From Burkholderia seminalis DSM 23518 (GTDB lineage Bacteria; Pseudomonadota; Gammaproteobacteria; Burkholderiales; Burkholderiaceae), in assembly GCF_902832885.1 (NCBI RefSeq), contig NZ_CADFDK010000001.1, forward strand, positions 806,001 to 870,000: a stretch of 64,000 nt of DNA, given 5' to 3'. Numbering within the stretch: the first letter of the stretch is position 1; every line of letters begins with the position of its first letter. Made by a program: the position numbers and the translations under genes. The notes beneath the pieces were generated by a model, which ran no database searches, was not told the DNA's origin, and saw only the letters and a program-made list of their open reading frames with translations. Shown here in pieces: positions 1-9,409 of the stretch.

Positions 1-119
1 AGCGCATTCAGCGCCTTCGGCCGGTTCAGCTCGAGAAAGCCGATGCGGTTCGCGACATACGCGTGGACGTCGGGCCGGACGGATTCGGCGGTAGCAACGG
101 CGGAAGTGGAATCGGTCAT
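1..119 (-). CDS. Enoyl-CoA hydratase/isomerase family protein, N-terminal part only
   Basis: Only the first 39 codons are present; the gene runs off the left edge. The translated start ends in a segment reading GFLELNRPKALNA. This matches the first strand of the crotonase fold, where the LNRPxxLNA motif is nearly universal. Crotonase-fold enzymes act on acyl-CoA thioesters, and 3-hydroxyisobutyryl-CoA hydrolases share this start, so the exact reaction cannot be fixed from this piece. It is 31 bases downstream of the SMR gene and is probably co-transcribed with it. Confidence 0.75.
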   Translation of the reverse strand, partial: MTDSTSAVATAESVRPDVHAYVANRIGFLELNRPKALNA

Positions 120-150
120 GGAAGTCATCCGGCAAACGGCAGTCGCACGG

Positions 151-489
151 TCAGTGCGCCTGCATCTTCGAGAACAGGTTCAGTACCACGACGCCCGAGA
201 TGATCAGCCCGAGGCCGATCACCGCCGGCAGGTCAGGCACCTGACGATAGAGCAGCATCGCGACGAGCGTGATCAGCACGATGCCGGCGCCCGACCAGAC
301 TGCATAGATGATGCCGACGGGCATCGTGCGCAACGTGAGCGACAGACAGTAGAACGCGATGCCGTAACCGGCGACGACGAGCGCCGACGGCCAGAAGCGC
401 GTGAAGCCGTCCGCCGCGCGCAACGCGGACGTGCCGACCACTTCCGCGACGATCGCGATCGCGAGCCATGCATAACCGGGCAGTTGCAT
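151..489 (-). CDS. Small multidrug resistance (SMR) efflux protein, EmrE/QacE type
   Basis: The 112-residue length is typical of SMR proteins, which have four membrane helices and work as dimeric proton/drug antiporters in the inner membrane. The essential membrane glutamate lies in helix 1 within AEVVGTSAL. The family signature YAVWSGAGIVLI is present near residues 63-74. The start follows the UPF0303 stop by only three bases, so the two are translationally close and likely one operon. Substrates (quaternary ammonium compounds, dyes, guanidinium or polyamines) cannot be told apart from sequence by eye. Confidence 0.9.
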   Translation of the reverse strand: MQLPGYAWLAIAIVAEVVGTSALRAADGFTRFWPSALVVAGYGIAFYCLSLTLRTMPVGIIYAVWSGAGIVLITLVAMLLYRQVPDLPAVIGLGLIISGVVVLNLFSKMQAH

Positions 490-492
490 CGC

Positions 493-990
493 TCAGCTCC
501 TGGCGAGGGCCAGCACGGCGTAGTCGTGGCCGAGCTCCGCGCACAGCGCCTCGACGACGAACTCGTGATCCGCGCGCTGCGGCAGCCCCGACGCGGTGAT
601 CGAGCCGATCACGCCGGCGCCGGCGACGGTCAGCGGGAACGAGCCGCCGTGCGGCGCATATTCGGCGATCGGCAGCCCGTGCTTGTCCGCGAGCGTGGCG
701 CCGGCCTGCTGCATGCGCAGGCCGATCGCGTACGAGCTGCGGCGGAAATGCGCGACGACGTTGCGCTTGCGGCGCACCCAGTCGGCGTTGTCGGGCGTCG
801 CGCCGGCGAGCGCCGCGTAGAACAGCGGCTGGCCGAACGTGACGATGTCGATCGCGATCGCATGGCCGCGCGTCGTCGCGAGCGCATGCATCCGGTTGCC
901 GAGCGCCCATGCGCGCGCGGGATCGAAATGGGGAAACACGAGCGCCTGTTCCTGCGCGCCGATCGATTGCAGATCGTGAGCGATGTCCAT
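493..990 (-). CDS. UPF0303 (heme-degrading domain, HbpS/GlcG-like) protein
   Basis: The product is 165 residues. The open frame extends upstream, but the ATG at 990 begins the conserved region ([11 protein letters not shown]) and gives the usual family length. The body contains [17 protein letters not shown] and HGGSFPLTV, characteristic of the UPF0303/DUF336 fold, members of which bind heme or small ligands. No catalytic role is established for this subgroup. The SMR gene follows three bases later. Confidence 0.85.
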   Translation of the reverse strand: MDIAHDLQSIGAQEQALVFPHFDPARAWALGNRMHALATTRGHAIAIDIVTFGQPLFYAALAGATPDNADWVRRKRNVVAHFRRSSYAIGLRMQQAGATLADKHGLPIAEYAPHGGSFPLTVAGAGVIGSITASGLPQRADHEFVVEALCAELGHDYAVLALARS

Positions 991-1142
991 GAATCCGTCG
1001 ATACAGTAAAGGGAGCCGCAACGGCGCCGACGCGATCGCGCACGGCCCTGCTGCCGGGATGACGACACAAACCGCTCGATTCTAGCGCACGCGCTCCACG
1101 TACCGTCCCTACGAGACGCGACACGCGATTGTCAGAAAGTGC

Positions 1143-1171
1143 TTGCATGCCCTGGGGTAACTCCTTATAAT
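1143..1171 (+). promoter_or_regulatory. Sigma-70 promoter of the initiator tRNA gene
   Basis: A -35 box TTGCAT (1143-1148) and a perfect -10 box TATAAT (1166-1171) are separated by 17 bases. They end 16 bases before the mature tRNA 5' end, the expected position for a short tRNA leader. Confidence 0.8.
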
Positions 1172-1187
1172 TCATTTCTTCGACGGA

Positions 1188-1264
<77 letters not shown>

Positions 1265-1282
1265 ACCCGTCCAGCATTCCGC

Positions 1283-1317
1283 AAAAAGCCCGGCCTCGTG
1301 CCGGGCTTTTTGTTTTT
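1283..1317 (+). terminator. Rho-independent terminator after tRNA-fMet
   Basis: The arms AAAAAGCCCGGC and GCCGGGCTTTTT form a perfect stem with a five-base loop, followed by a T-rich tract. It starts 18 bases after the tRNA. Confidence 0.9.
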
Positions 1318-1450
1318 CCGCGCCCGGGCACGGCACCCTTTTCGCGCACGCGCACCTCCGCTTCGCGCGACATGCCGCCCGCATGCGCAGGCGTTCTGGA
1401 ATGGCGTGCCCCGGTGATACACTCGCATCACCTCGTCCCTTCCACTCGAC

Positions 1451-1996
1451 ATGAAATTCTGCTCCGTCTGCGGTCACGAAGTCATCGCGCGCATTCCTCC
1501 GGGCGACAACCGCGAGCGCTTCGTCTGCGATCACTGCGGCACGATCCACTACCAGAATCCGCGCAACGTCGTCGGCACGGTCCCGGTCTGGGGCGACCAG
1601 ATCCTGCTGTGTCGCCGCGCGATCGAACCGCGCTACGGATTCTGGACGCTGCCGGCAGGCTTCATGGAAATGGGCGAAACGACGGCCGAAGCCGCCGCGC
1701 GCGAAACGCTCGAGGAAGCCGGCGCACGCGTCGAGGTGCAGAACCTGTTCACGCTGCTCAATGTGCCGCACGTGCACCAGGTCCACCTGTTCTACCTCGC
1801 GCGGCTCACCGATCCGGGGTTCGAAGCCGGCGAGGAAAGCCTCGAAGTGAAGCTGTTCGACGAAGCCGACATTCCGTGGGACGAGATCGCGTTCCCGACC
1901 GTCAGCCAGACCCTGCGTTTCTTCTTCGCCGATCGCGCCGCCGGTGATTACGGCGTGCACACCGGCGACATCTTCCGCTCGCTGCGCAACGGCTGA
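1451..1996 (+). CDS. Nudix hydrolase with N-terminal zinc ribbon
   Basis: The 181-residue protein starts with a zinc ribbon (CSVCG near residues 4-8, CDHCG near 27-31). A Nudix domain follows, with the box [20 protein letters not shown], matching Gx5Ex7REUxEExGU, around residues 73-95. Nudix enzymes hydrolyse nucleoside diphosphates linked to another moiety using a divalent metal. The zinc ribbon resembles NudC-type NADH pyrophosphatases and ADP-ribose hydrolases, but the protein is shorter than NudC, so the substrate is open. It is the first gene of a tight row with aat, bpt and pyrD. Confidence 0.92.
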   Translation: MKFCSVCGHEVIARIPPGDNRERFVCDHCGTIHYQNPRNVVGTVPVWGDQILLCRRAIEPRYGFWTLPAGFMEMGETTAEAAARETLEEAGARVEVQNLFTLLNVPHVHQVHLFYLARLTDPGFEAGEESLEVKLFDEADIPWDEIAFPTVSQTLRFFFADRAAGDYGVHTGDIFRSLRNG

Positions 1997-2007
1997 GCCC
2001 GCGCCCC

Positions 2008-2772
2008 ATGGTCCCCTGGCTCGGCCCGGACGATCCGTTTCCGCCCATCGAGCGCGCGCTCGGCCCCGCGACCGGCGCGCCCGGGCTGCTGGCCGCGAGC
2101 GCAGACCTGCTGCCGTCGCGCCTCATCGAGGCGTACCTGCGCGGCATTTTCCCGTGGTACTCGGACGGCCAGCCCGTGCTGTGGTGGAGCCCCGATCCGC
2201 GCATGATCCTCGTGCCGGCCGAATTCAAGGTGTCGCCGTCGCTGCGCAAGACGCTGAAGCGCGTGCTGCGCGATCCCGAATGGGAAGTGCGGGTCGACCA
2301 CGACTTTCCGGGCGTGATGCGCGCCTGTGCGCAGGCGCCGCGGCGCGGGCAACGCGGCACGTGGATCACGGCCGAGATCATCGACGCGTATACGTCGCTC
2401 TACCGCTCCGGCAACGCGCACAGCATCGAGACGTGGCACGACGGACGCCGCGTCGGCGGCCTGTACGGCGTGTCGTTCGGGCGGATGTTTTTCGGCGAGT
2501 CGATGTATGCGGACGTGACCGACGCGTCGAAAATCGCGCTGGCCGCGCTCATCGCGCACCTTCGCGAGCAGGGGCTGGAGATGATAGACTGCCAGCAGAA
2601 TACGTCGCATCTAGCGTCGCTCGGCGGCCGCGAGATCGCACGCAAGGCGTTTGTCGCTCACGTGCGCAGCGCGGTGGCCGAACCGCCGATTCCGTGGCAG
2701 TTCGACAAGCGCGTGCTCGCCGCGCTGACGGGCTCCGCCGAGAAGGCGGCGCCCTCCGGGATCGAGCGCTAG
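2008..2772 (+). CDS. aat: Leucyl/phenylalanyl-tRNA--protein transferase
   Basis: This cytoplasmic enzyme moves Leu or Phe from aminoacyl-tRNA to N-terminal Arg/Lys of proteins, marking them for ClpAPS degradation. The 254-residue product carries the conserved blocks [32 protein letters not shown] and [17 protein letters not shown], which form the aminoacyl-adenosine pocket. Eleven bases separate it from the Nudix stop. The second N-degron transferase gene, bpt, follows. Confidence 0.97.
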   Translation: MVPWLGPDDPFPPIERALGPATGAPGLLAASADLLPSRLIEAYLRGIFPWYSDGQPVLWWSPDPRMILVPAEFKVSPSLRKTLKRVLRDPEWEVRVDHDFPGVMRACAQAPRRGQRGTWITAEIIDAYTSLYRSGNAHSIETWHDGRRVGGLYGVSFGRMFFGESMYADVTDASKIALAALIAHLREQGLEMIDCQQNTSHLASLGGREIARKAFVAHVRSAVAEPPIPWQFDKRVLAALTGSAEKAAPSGIER

Positions 2773-2805
2773 CGCGGCACTCCTTCCCTGCATCGAGAGC
2801 TGCCC

Positions 2806-3636
2806 ATGACTCACCCGACTGAGCTGCCGCTTTCACCGCTTTCGGCGCTGCAATTCTATGCAACGGCGCCCTATCCGTGCAGCTATCTGGACGGTCGCAT
2901 CGCGCGCTCGCAAGTCGCGACGCCGAGCCACCTGATCAATTCCGACATCTACACCGAACTCGTGAAGGCCGGCTTCCGCCGCTCGGGCGTGTTCACGTAT
3001 CGCCCGTACTGCGACGGCTGCCGCGCATGCGTGCCGGTGCGCGTCCCCGTGGGCGCGTTCGCGCCGTCGCGCACGCAGCGCAGGATGTGGAAGCGCCACC
3101 GCGCGCTGATCGCGACGGTTTCGCCGCTGCACTACGACGAAGAGCACTACGCGCTCTACATGCGCTACCAGTCCGCGCGCCACGCGGGCGGCGGCATGGA
3201 TCGCGACAGCCGCGACCAGTACGAGCAGTTCCTGCTGCAGAGCCGGATCAACTCGCGCCTCGTCGAATTCCGCGACCTCGACGCGCCGGGCGGCGAACCC
3301 GGCAAGCTGCGCATGGTCAGCATGATCGACATCCTCGGCGACGGGCTGTCGTCGGTTTACACATTCTTCGAGCCCGACGACCGGCATACGAGCTACGGCA
3401 CCTACAACATCCTGTGGCAGATCGAGCAGGCGAAGAGCCTCGACCTGCCGTACGTGTACCTCGGCTACTGGATCCGCGAGAGCCCGAAGATGGCGTACAA
3501 GGCGAACTTCCACCCGCTCGAGGGGCTGATCGACGGCCGCTGGAAGACGCTCGATCCGGAACGGATCGACCTGCCGCCCGTCGACGCGGCGCTGGCCCGC
3601 GCGCCGTTGCCGGGCGGGCATTCCGGCTCGGGTTGA
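2806..3636 (+). CDS. bpt: Aspartate/glutamate leucyltransferase (Bpt, arginyl-transferase family)
   Basis: Bpt transfers Leu from Leu-tRNA to N-terminal Asp or Glu, feeding the same ClpS degradation route as Aat. The product is 276 residues with the ATE N-terminal features [13 protein letters not shown] and the cysteine cluster [12 protein letters not shown] (near residues 65-76). C-terminal ATE blocks include YLGYWI and [11 protein letters not shown]. It follows aat by 33 bases, so the two transferases of the bacterial N-degron pathway are probably co-expressed. Confidence 0.95.
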   Translation: MTHPTELPLSPLSALQFYATAPYPCSYLDGRIARSQVATPSHLINSDIYTELVKAGFRRSGVFTYRPYCDGCRACVPVRVPVGAFAPSRTQRRMWKRHRALIATVSPLHYDEEHYALYMRYQSARHAGGGMDRDSRDQYEQFLLQSRINSRLVEFRDLDAPGGEPGKLRMVSMIDILGDGLSSVYTFFEPDDRHTSYGTYNILWQIEQAKSLDLPYVYLGYWIRESPKMAYKANFHPLEGLIDGRWKTLDPERIDLPPVDAALARAPLPGGHSGSG

Positions 3637-3734
3637 CGCACGCGGCGGGGGCTACGAAGCGAAGCACGCCCCTGCCGCGCAACTCCCGGTAAAATAGCGG
3701 GTTGTCATTCATTCCGGCTGCCCGCCCCATTCCC

Positions 3735-4772
3735 GTGTTCAGTTCCCTCTATCCGCTGGCCCGCGCATCCCTGTTCAAAATGGATGCGGAAGATGCTCAC
3801 CACCTCACGCTGCGCGCGCTCGGCGCGGCCGGCCGCACGGGCCTCGCCTGCGCGCTGTCGGCCCGCGTGCCCGACGCACCGCGCACCGTGATGGGGCTCA
3901 CGTTCCGCAACCCGGTCGGCCTCGCGGCCGGCCTCGACAAGGACGGCGCGGCCATCGACGGCCTCGCGGCGCTCGGCTTCGGCTTCATCGAGGTCGGCAC
4001 GGTCACGCCGCGCGCGCAGCCGGGCAACCCGCGCCCACGGATGTTCCGCCTGCCGCAAGCCGAAGCGCTGATCAACCGGATGGGCTTCAACAACCATGGC
4101 GTCGACCAGTTCGTGAAGAACGTCCAGGCCGCCCGCTATCGCGGCATTCTCGGCCTGAACATCGGCAAGAACGCCGACACGCCGATCGAGCGCGCCGCCG
4201 AGGACTACCTGTACTGCCTCGAGCGCGTATACCCGTTCGCGAGCTACGTGACGATCAACATTTCGTCGCCGAACACGAAGAACCTGCGCCAGCTGCAGGG
4301 CGCCGGCGAACTCGACGCACTGCTCGCCGCGCTGAAGGACAAGCAGCAGCGCCTCGCCGACCTGCACGGCAAGCTCGTGCCGCTCGCGCTGAAGATCGCC
4401 CCCGATCTCGACGACGAACAGGTCAAGGAAATCGGCGACACGCTGCTGCGCCACAAGATCGAAGCGGTCATCGCCACCAACACGACGCTGTCGCGCGCGG
4501 CCGTCCAGGGCCTGCCGCATGCGGACGAAGCCGGCGGCCTGTCGGGCCGCCCCGTGTTCGACGCGTCGAACGAAGTGATCCGCAAGCTGCACGCGGAAGT
4601 CGGCAACGACGTGCCGATCATCGGCGTCGGCGGCATTTTCTCGGGCGAGGACGCCCGCGCGAAGCTCGCGGCCGGCGCGGCGCTCGTCCAGCTTTACACG
4701 GGCTTCATCTATCGCGGCCCGGCGCTCGTGTCGGAATGCGTGAAGGCGATCGCCCGCGAGCGCACCGCGTAA
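3735..4772 (+). CDS. pyrD: Dihydroorotate dehydrogenase (quinone), class 2
   Basis: This membrane-associated flavoenzyme oxidises dihydroorotate to orotate with quinone, the fourth step of pyrimidine synthesis. Conserved elements are [10 protein letters not shown] (FMN/phosphate), NRMGFNNHG, the catalytic-serine region [10 protein letters not shown] (the serine marks class 2), and [11 protein letters not shown]. The frame is open from an ATG at 3702. The GTG at 3735 is preferred because it begins [17 protein letters not shown], the quinone-channel helix at the N-terminus of class 2 enzymes, and gives 345 residues. Confidence 0.95.
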   Translation: MFSSLYPLARASLFKMDAEDAHHLTLRALGAAGRTGLACALSARVPDAPRTVMGLTFRNPVGLAAGLDKDGAAIDGLAALGFGFIEVGTVTPRAQPGNPRPRMFRLPQAEALINRMGFNNHGVDQFVKNVQAARYRGILGLNIGKNADTPIERAAEDYLYCLERVYPFASYVTINISSPNTKNLRQLQGAGELDALLAALKDKQQRLADLHGKLVPLALKIAPDLDDEQVKEIGDTLLRHKIEAVIATNTTLSRAAVQGLPHADEAGGLSGRPVFDASNEVIRKLHAEVGNDVPIIGVGGIFSGEDARAKLAAGAALVQLYTGFIYRGPALVSECVKAIARERTA

Positions 4773-4803
4773 TATAGACATAAACAAACTATATTTAATG
4801 ATC

Positions 4804-4821
4804 GATAGCGTTTTTGCTATC
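4804..4821. promoter_or_regulatory. Inverted repeat upstream of the amino-acid binding protein gene
   Basis: GATAGC and GCTATC flank six bases (GTTTTT) in an AT-rich stretch 50-70 bases before the binding-protein start. It could be an operator, or could overlap a promoter -10 region. No T tract follows, so it is not a terminator. No binding protein can be named. Confidence 0.35.
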
Positions 4822-4872
4822 ATCGGCCTCACTATCAGAATCATTGACCCGGACAGGGCAAGGACACACACG

Positions 4873-5667
4873 ATGAAATTTTCGCTGCTGAAGAAGCTGC
4901 TGGTTGCCGGCCTGGTCGGCACGTCGTTCGCCGCCGCGACCGCGCACGCGGCCGACCTCCTCGACCAGGTCAAACAGCGCGGCACGCTGCGCGTCGGCCT
5001 CGAAGGCACGTTCCCCCCGTTCAACTCGAAGAACCCGCAAGGCGAACTCGTCGGCTTCGACGTCGACATCGCGAAGGCCGTCGCCGCGAAGCTCGGCGTG
5101 AAGGCCGAATTCGTGACGACCGAATGGAGCGGCATCATCGCGGGCCTGCAGGCCGGCAAGTTCGACGTGATCGCCAACCAGGTCGGCATCACCGACAAGC
5201 GCAAGGAAACGCTCGACTTCTCGCCGGCGTACACGTTCTCGTCCGCGCAGCTGATCCAGCGCAAGGACGACACGCGCGAGTTCAAGTCGCTGGACGACCT
5301 GAAGGGCAAGAAGCTCGGCGTCGCGCTCGGCACCAACTACATGGACATGGCGAAGTCGGTGCCCGGCATCGACGTGAAGACGTACCCGGGCGCGCCCGAG
5401 TACCTGCGCGACCTCGCCGCCGGCCGCCTCGACGCGGCGCTCAACGACCGCCTGATGCTCGCGTACCTGACGAAGAACGCGCAGCTGCCGCTGCGCCCGG
5501 GCGCGAACGTCGGCTCGGCGAACCCGTCGGGCATCCCGTTCAAGAAGGGCAACCCGAAGTTCCAGAAGGCGATCGACGACGCGATGACGCAACTCGAGGC
5601 CGACGGCACGTTCACGAAGATCTCGGACAAGTGGTTCGGCATCGACGTGACCAAACCGATCAAGTAA
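4873..5667 (+). CDS. Polar amino-acid ABC transporter, periplasmic binding protein
   Basis: The 264-residue protein has a clear Sec signal peptide (MKFSLLKKLLVAGLVG..., cleavage after AHA near residue 26). It carries the family-3 solute-binding signature, including GTLRVGLEGTFPPFN and GELVGFDVDIAKAVA. The frame is open upstream, but the ATG at 4873 gives the signal peptide and has AAGGA before it. Similarity is closest to the cystine/glutamine-type (FliY/TcyJ-like) group, inferred by eye. A terminator separates it from its permease. No ATPase gene is present here. Confidence 0.9.
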   Translation: MKFSLLKKLLVAGLVGTSFAAATAHAADLLDQVKQRGTLRVGLEGTFPPFNSKNPQGELVGFDVDIAKAVAAKLGVKAEFVTTEWSGIIAGLQAGKFDVIANQVGITDKRKETLDFSPAYTFSSAQLIQRKDDTREFKSLDDLKGKKLGVALGTNYMDMAKSVPGIDVKTYPGAPEYLRDLAAGRLDAALNDRLMLAYLTKNAQLPLRPGANVGSANPSGIPFKKGNPKFQKAIDDAMTQLEADGTFTKISDKWFGIDVTKPIK

Positions 5668-5701
5668 GCACGCCTGCATGTCCCGCCTGACGGCGGGCCG
5701 G

Positions 5702-5739
5702 AAAGGGCGGCATCCGTCACGATGCCGCCCTTTGTTTTA
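5702..5739 (+). terminator. Terminator between binding protein and permease genes
   Basis: AAAGGGCGGCATC and GATGCCGCCCTTT pair around a six-base loop and are followed by a T-rich stretch. It lies inside the presumed transport operon, which would make the binding protein more abundant than the permease. Confidence 0.85.
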
Positions 5740-5789
5740 TGCGTCCGGTTTATGATTGCGCTTTCGCGCACGCATTCGATTCGTACTCC

Positions 5790-6482
5790 ATGTCGACAAC
5801 GTCCCTGCTCGTCCAATCGCTGCCGGTGCTCGCCCAGGGCGCCGTCCTGACCGTCAAGTTCGCCGTGCTGTCGATGGTGTTCGGCCTGCTTGGCGCCGTC
5901 GTGCTCGCGATGATGGGCATCCGGCAAAGCGAAGCGCTCGACGGCTTCGAACGCGTCTGGGTCAACGCGCTCGCGTGGCTCGCGCGCGGGTATGTGAGCC
6001 TGATGCGCGGCACGCCGCTGCTCGTGCAGATCTTCGTCATCTACTACGGGCTGCCGAGCCTCGGCATCTCGCTCGACCCGACGCCGGCCGGCGTCATTGC
6101 GCTGTCCGCGAACGTCGCGGCTTACATGTCCGAAAGCATGCGCGGCGCCATCAACGGGATCGCGCGCGGCCAATGGCTCGCCGCGTACAGCCTCGGGCTG
6201 TCGTGGGGGCAGACGCTGCGCTACGTGATCGGCCCGCAGGCGCTGCGCATCGCGGTGCCAAGCCTGTCGAACAGCCTGATCAGCCTGATCAAGGACACGT
6301 CGCTCGTCTCCGTGATCACCGTGACCGAACTGCTGCGCAGCGCGCAGGAAGTGATCGCGGCGACCTATCAGCCGCTGCCGCTCTACCTCGCCGCCGCGGC
6401 CGTGTACTGGATCCTGTGCCAGATCCTCGAATGGGTGCAGCGCTGGTACGAAAAGCGCCTGTCGCTGCCGTCGCGGCACTGA
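5790..6482 (+). CDS. Polar amino-acid ABC transporter permease (HisM/GlnP type)
   Basis: The 230-residue inner-membrane protein carries the permease signature (EAA loop) SLGLSWGQTLRYVIGPQALR near residues 145-165 and the N-terminal strip GAVLTVKFAVLSMVFG common to HAAAP permeases. The ATG at 5790 is chosen over the upstream in-frame ATG because it starts just before the first hydrophobic helix. It pairs functionally with the binding protein upstream. The ATP-binding subunit must lie elsewhere or be shared. Confidence 0.92.
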   Translation: MSTTSLLVQSLPVLAQGAVLTVKFAVLSMVFGLLGAVVLAMMGIRQSEALDGFERVWVNALAWLARGYVSLMRGTPLLVQIFVIYYGLPSLGISLDPTPAGVIALSANVAAYMSESMRGAINGIARGQWLAAYSLGLSWGQTLRYVIGPQALRIAVPSLSNSLISLIKDTSLVSVITVTELLRSAQEVIAATYQPLPLYLAAAAVYWILCQILEWVQRWYEKRLSLPSRH

Positions 6483-6537
6483 GCGCACGCGCTCCCGCCG
6501 GGGTGCGCATGCGCGCCCCGCCCCCTCTCCTTCCCGC

Positions 6538-7524
6538 TTACTCGCCCGAATAGCGCACGCCGAGCGCGGCGCGCGCCGCATCGGTCATCGCGATCATCCG
6601 CCGCGAATGGTCGTGCGTCATGATCGGGCTTTCCGTTTCGCCCGCGCGCAGCAGGTCGCAGAAATGCGCGGTCTCGTAGTTCAACCCGCCGCCCTCGGCC
6701 GGCGCGTCGAGTTCGACGGTACGCCCGTCCGCATAGCAAATCGTCGCGCGCGCCGGGTTCCACCACTTCTCGTGAATCGTCACGTGGCCGCCGGCCGCGG
6801 CGATCAGCGCGTCGCCGCGCCCCATCACGTCGAGTCCGCAAAAGAGCTGGGCGATCCCGCCGTTCGCATGCACGCTGTTCAGGCTCGCGAACAGGTCGAC
6901 GCCCGTCGCGCCGACGCGGCCGAGCGTCTGCACGTCGAGCGCCGCCCCGAGCCAGTCGACCGCGAGAAACGCCTCGTAGATCCCGATATCGAGCAGCGCA
7001 CCGCCCGCGCGATCGAGGCGGTAGACGGAGTGGTCGTCCGGCACCGACGACGATGCGCATCCTGCCCGGACGAGCCGGATCTCGCCGATCGGGTCGTTGC
7101 GCAGATGCGCACGCAATTGACGGTACAGCGGAAAGAACGGCGGCTTCATCGCTTCCATGAACAGCCGCCCGGCCTCGCTTGCCGCCTGCAGCACGGTGTC
7201 GAGCTGCGCCGCGTTCAGCGTCGCGGGCTTTTCGCACAGCACGGCCTTGCCGGCGGCCAGCGCGGCCAGCGCGTACTGCGCATGACTGTCATGGAGCGTC
7301 GCGATGTAGACCGCGTCGATATCGCTCGCGAGGAGCGCGTCGAGGCTCGCGGCAGGCGTACCGCCGCAAGTCCCGCAAAAGGCGGCCGCGGCGTCGGCGC
7401 GGCGAGCCCAGGCACCGGCGAGCGTGGCACCCGGCACGTGCGCGAGGCTTTGCGCGAAGCGGCGCGCAATGCTGCCCGCGCCGACGATGCCGAAGCGCAC
7501 CGGGCGATGGTCGTTGTCGTTCAT
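6538..7524 (-). CDS. Gfo/Idh/MocA family oxidoreductase
   Basis: The 328-residue cytoplasmic protein opens with a Rossmann NAD(P)-binding motif (FGIVGAGSIARRFA, residues 9-22) and has the family EKP motif in VLCEKPATLNAAQ (near residues 98-110). The C-terminal GFO/IDH/MocA domain includes GGALLDIGIYEAFLA. Such enzymes oxidise or reduce sugar and inositol derivatives, or act as trans-dihydrodiol dehydrogenases; the substrate is not determinable here. The ATG at 7524 is preferred to the ATG 39 bases upstream because the domain starts right after it. Confidence 0.88.
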   Translation of the reverse strand: MNDNDHRPVRFGIVGAGSIARRFAQSLAHVPGATLAGAWARRADAAAAFCGTCGGTPAASLDALLASDIDAVYIATLHDSHAQYALAALAAGKAVLCEKPATLNAAQLDTVLQAASEAGRLFMEAMKPPFFPLYRQLRAHLRNDPIGEIRLVRAGCASSSVPDDHSVYRLDRAGGALLDIGIYEAFLAVDWLGAALDVQTLGRVGATGVDLFASLNSVHANGGIAQLFCGLDVMGRGDALIAAAGGHVTIHEKWWNPARATICYADGRTVELDAPAEGGGLNYETAHFCDLLRAGETESPIMTHDHSRRMIAMTDAARAALGVRYSGE

Positions 7525-7625
7525 CCTGATCTTCCGTGTCGGTCGTATGACGGTAGCCGGCACGCTGCCGGCCGGCCGTCATGATAAACGGCCCGGCGGC
7601 ACACGGATGAGCGACACGCGCAACG

Positions 7626-8342
7626 TCAGGCGCGCACGGGCACGTCGACCGAGAAATCGCGCGAAATTTCGTCGGCGCTGAAATCGATCAGCGCGAGCGA
7701 CGCCGCCTCGGCCTCGCGCGGGTCGCGCCGCTCGATCGCATCGACGACGCGCGCATGCGCCTTCACCGCGATCTCGTGCGCCCCTTCCTTCTGCACGACG
7801 CGCGGGTTCACGAGGCGCACCGCACCGCGCACGATCGCCGCCATCTGCTGGAAGAACTGGTTGCCGCTGGCCTGGACGATCCGCGTATGCAGCAACTCGT
7901 CCGCCGTGTCGTAGCCGGAATCCCCCGGCTGCAGCACCTTGAACGCATCGAACGCTTCGCGAATGCCCGCGATGTCGGTCGCCGTCGCACGCACCGCCGC
8001 CTGCGCGGTCGCACGTGGCTCGATCAGCATCCGAAACTCGATGACGTCGCGCATGAATTGCGGGTCGGGTTTCGCCCGAAATCGCCAGCTCACGACGTCT
8101 TCGTCGATCATGCGCCAGTCGCGCATCGGGCGCACACGCGTGCCGACTTTCGGGCGCACGTCGAGCATGTCGCGCGCAAGCAACATCGACAATGCTTCCC
8201 GCATCACCGTACGACTCACATCGAACTCTTTCGACAGCACGTCTTGCGGCGGCAAGATGCCGCCATACTTGTCCTCGACGATACCCGAGACAAGCCCATC
8301 CATCACTTTGGCGACCAGTGACCGGTCTTTGCCCTGCTCCAT
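7626..8342 (-). CDS. FadR/GntR-family transcriptional regulator (FCD domain)
   Basis: The 238-residue protein has an N-terminal winged helix (residues 8-72, with ILPPQDVLSKEFDVSRTVMREAL) and a C-terminal all-helical FCD effector domain with the metal-binding Asp/His pattern (ADELLHTRIV, VKAHARVVDAIERRD). The segment GTRVRPMRDWRMIDEDVVSWR resembles DgoR-like regulators of sugar-acid catabolism, so a sugar-acid ligand is plausible but inferred. A strong GGAGG site precedes the ATG. It ends 102 bases before the oxidoreductase on the same strand. Confidence 0.9.
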   Translation of the reverse strand: MEQGKDRSLVAKVMDGLVSGIVEDKYGGILPPQDVLSKEFDVSRTVMREALSMLLARDMLDVRPKVGTRVRPMRDWRMIDEDVVSWRFRAKPDPQFMRDVIEFRMLIEPRATAQAAVRATATDIAGIREAFDAFKVLQPGDSGYDTADELLHTRIVQASGNQFFQQMAAIVRGAVRLVNPRVVQKEGAHEIAVKAHARVVDAIERRDPREAEAASLALIDFSADEISRDFSVDVPVRA

Positions 8343-8508
8343 GACACCTCCCCGTGCGTCGATTTGCGAACACCTGCTCCGCAGTTCCGCCGGCCCTGGT
8401 TACCACTGTTCTTATGATCTATAAGTTGATGAGTTCGACGATATTCCGCTATCTGGTAAACACCTGACAGGGTTATCCCTCTTTTTTGACGAGGTGATTT
8501 ATACGGCT

Positions 8509-8546
8509 AAAAAAAAAGCCCGGGAAGCGCGCTGCGCTTGCCGGGC
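8509..8546 (-). terminator. Terminator downstream of rpiA
   Basis: Read on the minus strand, GCCCGGCAAGCGC and GCGCTTCCCGGGC form a stem with a three-base loop, followed directly by nine T residues. The rest of the 280-base gap (8343-8622) holds the upstream region of the FadR-type gene and no recognisable gene. Confidence 0.88.
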
Positions 8547-8622
8547 CCCGATTTCCACAAGATTTAAACCTTCAGTCCATTAATGATCGACAACGCCGTT
8601 ACGGACTGCTTCTCATTCAGGT

Positions 8623-9318
8623 TCAGCCAGCCGGATAAACGATCGTTTCAACGCCGTTTTCCGTGCCAAGCAAGCACAGATTCGCGCCGCGCCCGGCGAA
8701 CAGGCCGACCGTCACGACGCCCGGCCATGCATTCACCTGCGCTTCGAAACCGCGCGGATCGGCGATCTGCAGCCCCTTCACGTCGATGATCTCGTTGCCG
8801 TTGTCGGTGATGTACGGTGCGCCGTCCTTCGTCACGCGCAGCACGGGCACGCCGCCGAGCGCGGCGACGCGCCGGCCGATCGCCGTGCGCGCCATCGGCA
8901 CGACCTCGATCGGGAGCGGGAACGCGCCGAGCACCGGCACGCGCTTGCTGCCGTCCGCGATGCAGACGAACGTGTCGGCCACCGACGCGACGATCTTCTC
9001 GCGCGTCAGCGCGCCGCCACCGCCCTTGATCATCGCGCCGCTCGCGTCGATCTCGTCGGCGCCGTCGACGTACACCTGCAGCGAGTCGACCTCGTTCAGG
9101 TCGAACACCTTGATGCCGTGCGCTTTCAGGCGCTCGGTCGTCGCGACCGAGCTCGATACGGCGCCGCGATAGCGCGACTTGACGACGGCGAGCGCGTCGA
9201 TGAAGCAGTTGGCGGTCGAGCCGGTGCCGACGCCGATCACGGCGCCTTGCGGCACGTTCTGGATCACGTAGTCGGCGGCGGCCTGGCCGACGAGGCGTTT
9301 GAGTTCGTCTTGAGTCAT
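8623..9318 (-). CDS. rpiA: Ribose-5-phosphate isomerase A
   Basis: RpiA interconverts ribose-5-phosphate and ribulose-5-phosphate in the non-oxidative pentose phosphate pathway. The product is 231 residues, the family norm, beginning [12 protein letters not shown]. Active-site blocks are [22 protein letters not shown] and [13 protein letters not shown], holding the catalytic Asp, Glu and Lys of the family. A longer reading frame continues upstream, but only this ATG gives the conserved N-terminus. Confidence 0.97.
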   Translation of the reverse strand: MTQDELKRLVGQAAADYVIQNVPQGAVIGVGTGSTANCFIDALAVVKSRYRGAVSSSVATTERLKAHGIKVFDLNEVDSLQVYVDGADEIDASGAMIKGGGGALTREKIVASVADTFVCIADGSKRVPVLGAFPLPIEVVPMARTAIGRRVAALGGVPVLRVTKDGAPYITDNGNEIIDVKGLQIADPRGFEAQVNAWPGVVTVGLFAGRGANLCLLGTENGVETIVYPAG

Positions 9319-9409
9319 GGCGTGGTAATGCTGCGGGATTGCGAAAAACCGCCAGTTTACCGGAGTCGGGGGACGGCCCGTGTTTTTCGGCGTGCGACGC
9401 GCCGCGTGT

